From positions 5,188,501 to 5,252,500 of the forward strand of contig NZ_CP108393.1 of assembly GCF_035961655.1 (NCBI RefSeq): 64,000 nucleotides of DNA. The letters run 5' to 3'. The notes beneath the pieces were generated by a model. The model saw only the letters and a list, made by a program, of their open reading frames with translations, had not been told where the DNA came from and made no database searches. Below, in pieces: positions 60,989-64,000 of this stretch (its first letter is position 1; every line of letters starts with the position of its first letter). The translations under genes were made by a program, and so were the position numbers. This stretch comes from Streptomyces sp. NBC_01317. Its GTDB lineage: Bacteria; Actinomycetota; Actinomycetes; Streptomycetales; Streptomycetaceae.

Positions 60989-61945
60989 TCAGGCAGGCGG
61001 CGCGAAGCCGGTCGCCGGGGGCTGAGGGCCGGGCGCGGGGGCCGGGGAAGTGGGTGCGGGCGAGGGAGAGGAAACAGGGGCGGCGAAAGGCGCAGGAGCC
61101 ACCGGAGAGGACACGGCCGGGAAAACAGGCGAGGGGACAGACGAGGGAGCAGACACAGGCGGGTAGGCGGAGTTGCCGGCCACGGCGGCCGAGCCGGACA
61201 CGGCCTGGGTCCGCCGGGAGTCCCGCGCCTGCCGTTCGCTCACCACCGCCGCCAGGAACGCGGCCGGAGGAACCCCCACCGGCGCCGGCGTTCCCGTACG
61301 CGCGGCCAGGTCCTCCGCCAGCCGCTGTGCCATCGACCGGCCCACCACCGGGTCCAGCTGCGTCATCCGCGTCAAGTACTGGCGGATCGCGAGCCACAGA
61401 CCGTCCGGCACAGTGGAGAGATCGAGCTCGGAGAAGCGCCCGACAAGCCGCGGCGGGGGAGGCGGGACCACCGCCATCGGCGTGTTCGGCACCCGCTCCC
61501 GTACGACCAGGGTCCCCGCGAAGACATCCCCGATCCTCCGCCCCCGCGCCGACACCAGCGACGCGATGCAGGAGATGACCCCGAACGACCCGAGGGTCTC
61601 GACCACACCCATCGCCCCGCGCACGAGCGCGTGCCGGAACCGTATGGGGCCGCCGTCATCCCGTACGACCCTGAGCCCACAGGCCAGTTTGCCCAGCGAA
61701 CGCCCATGGCTGAGGGTCTCCACGGCGATCGGCGCGCCCACCAGGATCAGGAGGAAGCTCGCCACGGTCAGCGCCATGACGGCGGCCTCGTCCAACGAGC
61801 CGCTCGCGAAACCTATGCCGAGCAAGACCAGCAGGTAGACGGCCACCGTCAGTACGAGGTCGATCGCGATCGCCAGGGCCCGGGTCGGCAGCTTCGCCGG
61901 GCGCAGCCCCAGTACGACCGCATCGCCGGTCACAAGCTCATTCAC
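60989..61945 (-). CDS. RDD family membrane protein
   Basis: A 318-residue protein with an RDD domain: LPTRALAIAIDLVLTVAVYLL, a second TM pair (ALTVASFLLILVGAPIAVET) and the conserved SLGKLACGLRVVRDDGGPIRFRHALVRG. The C-terminal ~100 residues are Pro/Ser/Ala-rich and repetitive. RDD proteins are poorly understood; some are ion or proton antiporters. GTG at 61945 is chosen. It is divergent from the SpoIIM gene, as in many actinobacteria. Confidence 0.88.
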   Translation of the reverse strand: MNELVTGDAVVLGLRPAKLPTRALAIAIDLVLTVAVYLLVLLGIGFASGSLDEAAVMALTVASFLLILVGAPIAVETLSHGRSLGKLACGLRVVRDDGGPIRFRHALVRGAMGVVETLGSFGVISCIASLVSARGRRIGDVFAGTLVVRERVPNTPMAVVPPPPPRLVGRFSELDLSTVPDGLWLAIRQYLTRMTQLDPVVGRSMAQRLAEDLAARTGTPAPVGVPPAAFLAAVVSERQARDSRRTQAVSGSAAVAGNSAYPPVSAPSSVPSPVFPAVSSPVAPAPFAAPVSSPSPAPTSPAPAPGPQPPATGFAPPA

Positions 61946-62076
61946 CGATGTCCACCCTTCTGTCCACCCTTCGCCGACCGTCCCTGCCGCTGGAGACCTC
62001 AGTCTGCCAAGCTGACACACAACGCGCCGTAGTAGTACGGACCGTACGCACCCAGCACCTGGAGCAGCAGCCGACC

Positions 62077-63084
62077 ATGGACCTCGATGTCTTCGTGACA
62101 GCCCACCGTGCCGAGTGGGACCGCCTGGATCATCTCCTGCGTCGCGGACGTCGGCTGACCGGCGTGGAAGCCGACGAACTTGTCGCCCTCTACCAACGCA
62201 CGGCGACCCACCTCTCGCTGATCCAGTCCGTCGCACCCGACCCCATGCTCACCACGCGCCTCACCCAGCTCGTGGCCCGCGCCCGCGCCACGGTGACCGG
62301 CACCAGGCGCGCCGGCTGGCGCGACGCGGCCCGTTTCCTGACGGTCGGCTTTCCGGCGGCCGTGTACCGCTCCCGGCACTGGTGGATCCCGACCGCTGTT
62401 CTTTCCGTACTCCTGGCCTCGGTGATCGGCTGGTGGATAGGTACGCACCCCGAGATCCAGTCCGCGATAGGCGCGCCCGACGATCTGCGTCAGATGACAC
62501 GACCGGGCGGCGAGTACGAGACGTACTACTCCAGCCACCCGGCCGCTTCCTTCGCGGCCCAGGTCTGGACGAACAACGCCCAGGCGGCGGCCATGTGCCT
62601 GGTGCTGGGGGCCTTCCTCTGCCTTCCGGTGATCTGGATCCTCTTCACGAACGTGCTCAACTTGGGAGTCGGCATCGGCCTGATGTCGTCCGCCGGCCGC
62701 CTCGACACGTTCCTCGGCCTGATCCTTCCGCACGGACTGCTCGAACTGACCGCCGTATTCATTGCCGCGGGTACGGGCCTGCGCCTCGGCTGGACCGTGA
62801 TCGACCCCGGCCCGCAGTCCCGCCGCACCGCCCTGGCCCAACAGGGCCGTGCCGCGCTGGGCATGGCCGTCGGACTCGCGCTGGTCCTGTTCGTGTCGGG
62901 AGTGATCGAGGGCTTCGTCACCCCGTCGGGCCTGCCCACCTGGGCCCGGATCGCCATCGGCATCGTGGCCGAACTCGCCTTCCTGGCTTACGTGTACATC
63001 CTCGGCGGCCGAGCGGTACGGGCAGGCGAGGTAGGGGACGTGGAGGCCGCGGACCGGAGCGCCGAGGTCCCCGTGGCCGCCTGA
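62077..63084 (+). CDS. Stage II sporulation protein M (SpoIIM) family membrane protein
   Basis: A 335-residue protein. An N-terminal cytoplasmic helical part (MDLDVFVTAHRAEWDRLDHLL; VEADELVALYQRTATHLSLIQS) precedes five or six TM helices (WWIPTAVLSVLLASVIGWWIG; AMCLVLGAFLCLPVIWILFTN; LGLILPHGLLELTAVFIAAG). The last is the SpoIIM core. In Bacillus SpoIIM helps engulfment; in Streptomyces the role is unclear. ATG at 62077 is chosen. Confidence 0.9.
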   Translation: MDLDVFVTAHRAEWDRLDHLLRRGRRLTGVEADELVALYQRTATHLSLIQSVAPDPMLTTRLTQLVARARATVTGTRRAGWRDAARFLTVGFPAAVYRSRHWWIPTAVLSVLLASVIGWWIGTHPEIQSAIGAPDDLRQMTRPGGEYETYYSSHPAASFAAQVWTNNAQAAAMCLVLGAFLCLPVIWILFTNVLNLGVGIGLMSSAGRLDTFLGLILPHGLLELTAVFIAAGTGLRLGWTVIDPGPQSRRTALAQQGRAALGMAVGLALVLFVSGVIEGFVTPSGLPTWARIAIGIVAELAFLAYVYILGGRAVRAGEVGDVEAADRSAEVPVAA

Positions 63085-63136
63085 TGTGCATGAGGCGTCA
63101 GGGACCTGTTAGTCTCCTCTTCGCCCTACAGAGACG

Positions 63137-63165
63137 TTGACACGTTCTGTGTGGGGAGGTAGATT
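63137..63165 (+). promoter_or_regulatory. rrn promoter P1 candidate
   Basis: TTGACA and TAGATT separated by 17 bp, ~580 bp before the 16S gene. This is the best consensus promoter in the region. Confidence 0.8.
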
Positions 63166-63747
63166 TGAACGGTTGCCTCGGAGTTGAGATGTTCCGAGAG
63201 CGACCATGAAAATCTATGAGGCTTCCGACGGAGAGTGACTCTCTGCGGAGCCCCTTCGATCCGACATCCGGTTGCACGAAGGTCCGTAAAATCGACCCCT
63301 GTGTTTCTGATAAAGTCGGTTCCGCCGAAAGGCAAAGGCCACTCCGAAGGCCACCAGAATTCTTGAGGCACAACAGCCGAAATGAGTCTGGTAGAGTCGG
63401 AATCGCTGGAAAGGGAAACGCGAAAGCGGAAACCTGGAAGGCAGCCCCGTCGGCCGGGGGAAATCGGATACGAAAGCATCTGATAGAGTCGGAAACACGA
63501 AATACCGAAGGGAAGCGCCCGGAGGGCCCCGGAGACGGGACCGAAGGAAGCGTCCGTTCCTTGAGAACTCAACAGCGTGCCAAAAGTCAACGCCAGATAT
63601 GTTGATACCCCGGCCTACCTAGCCCTTGTGGTTGGTGGGTTGGTGGTTCCTTTGAATGAAACACAGCGAGGATGCTGTGGATCACGGGTCTTATTCCGAC
63701 CGGTGGTCCCGGCTCTTACGTGGTGTCTACCGGATTACCGGTGAACA
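63166..63747 (+). other. rRNA leader
   Basis: Non-coding leader of the rrn operon after the first promoter candidate. It includes TTGAGAACTCAACAG followed by GTGCCAAAA near 63561-63588, a conserved Streptomyces rrn leader segment, and the processing region before 16S. Confidence 0.75.
63308..63493 (+). promoter_or_regulatory. Three recurring -10-like elements of the rrn promoter region
   Basis: CTGATAAAGTCGG (63308), CTGGTAGAGTCGG (63389) and CTGATAGAGTCGG (63481) recur at ~80-90-bp intervals. Each contains a TANAGT -10. Streptomyces rrn operons have multiple tandem promoters, and these are the likely additional ones. Their -35 boxes are poor. Confidence 0.6.
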
Positions 63748-64000
63748 TTTACGGAGAGTTTGATCCTGGCTCAGGACGAACGCTGGCGGCGTGCTTAACA
63801 CATGCAAGTCGAACGATGAAGCCTTTCGGGGTGGATTAGTGGCGAACGGGTGAGTAACACGTGGGCAATCTGCCCTGCACTCTGGGACAAGCCCTGGAAA
63901 CGGGGTCTAATACCGGATAATACTTTCTCCTGCATGGGGGAGGGTTAAAAGCTCCGGCGGTGCAGGATGAGCCCGCGGCCTATCAGCTTGTTGGTGGGGT
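63748..64000 (+). rRNA. rrs: 16S ribosomal RNA, 5' part (continues beyond window)
   Basis: Begins near ACGGAGAGTTTGATCCTGG and continues CTCAGGACGAACGCTGGCGG and CATGCAAGTCGAACGATGAA. It runs through helix 8-9 (GGCGAACGGGTGAGTAACAC) to the right edge. The start is approximate within a few bases. The variable region is Streptomyces-like. Confidence 0.98.

Noticed and set aside
63085..63600. Small ORFs in the rrn promoter region
   Set aside because: They cross the repeated promoter elements and leader, with no coding bias; this is regulatory and transcribed leader DNA.

Overview
The window is high-GC actinobacterial chromosome and almost certainly from a Streptomyces. It carries whiB, a spoIIM-family gene, five LytR-CpsA-Psr (LCP) genes, F420 biosynthesis genes, XRE/DUF5753 and DUF397 regulators, many GTG starts, and the first ~250 bp of a Streptomyces-type 16S rRNA gene at the right end. 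From memory, the gene order resembles the core region around whiB, purEK and ahcY of S. coelicolor. That comparison was not computed here.

Layout. 1-3.8 kb: the end of a histidine kinase gene, a GtrA membrane protein, purK-purE and a zinc dipeptidase. 3.8-4.6 kb: a gene-free, repeat-rich stretch. 4.6-7.6 kb: an OmpR-type two-component system. 7.8-11.7 kb: a dipeptidase homologue that has lost its zinc ligands, UDP-glucose dehydrogenase and an acyl-CoA dehydrogenase. 11.8-14.7 kb: an accessory block with a lone isoaspartyl-methyltransferase-like enzyme, a 38-residue peptide gene, an XRE regulator and a DUF6879 pair. 14.9-25.3 kb: five LCP ligase genes with a glycosyltransferase and a thioesterase. 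25.6-29.1 kb: a TIGR03089 protein, a secreted PGRP/amidase and an NDP-sugar synthase. 29.1-29.9 kb: a second repeat array. 29.9-31.9 kb: an XRE/DUF397 island with four tiny ORFs, bounded by a ~65-bp direct repeat. 31.9-33.1 kb: a DNA glycosylase. 33.1-37.7 kb: an island with a DUF6879 pair, a small helical protein, an NB-ARC/TPR (NLR-like) protein and two unknown genes. 37.9-47.5 kb: fbiB-fbiA, a cysteine dioxygenase, whiB, a giant membrane glycosyltransferase and a DUF5719 protein. 47.5-50.7 kb: a MITE-like element, a TetR/hydrolase pair, a zincin-like protein and a DUF3499 protein. 50.9-60.2 kb: lactate permease, phosphomannomutase, Trm112-like protein, SIS protein, manA, CDF transporter and ahcY. 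60.4-63.1 kb: a hypothetical protein, an RDD protein and a SpoIIM-family protein. 63.1-64 kb: rrn promoters, leader and 16S 5' end.

Two themes dominate. The core genes form a cell-envelope sugar programme: ugd, NDP-sugar synthase, manB, SIS and manA supply activated sugars; GT2 enzymes and GtrA move or add them; LCP enzymes attach glycopolymers to peptidoglycan; the PGRP and dipeptidase handle wall peptides. The accessory blocks look like defence or signalling cargo. The most interesting is the small-protein/NLR pair at 34087-36680, whose two proteins share a short motif at facing ends, as in amyloid-signalling NLR systems. The next is the peptide/methyltransferase pair at 11778-13015, which resembles an imiditide-type RiPP locus.
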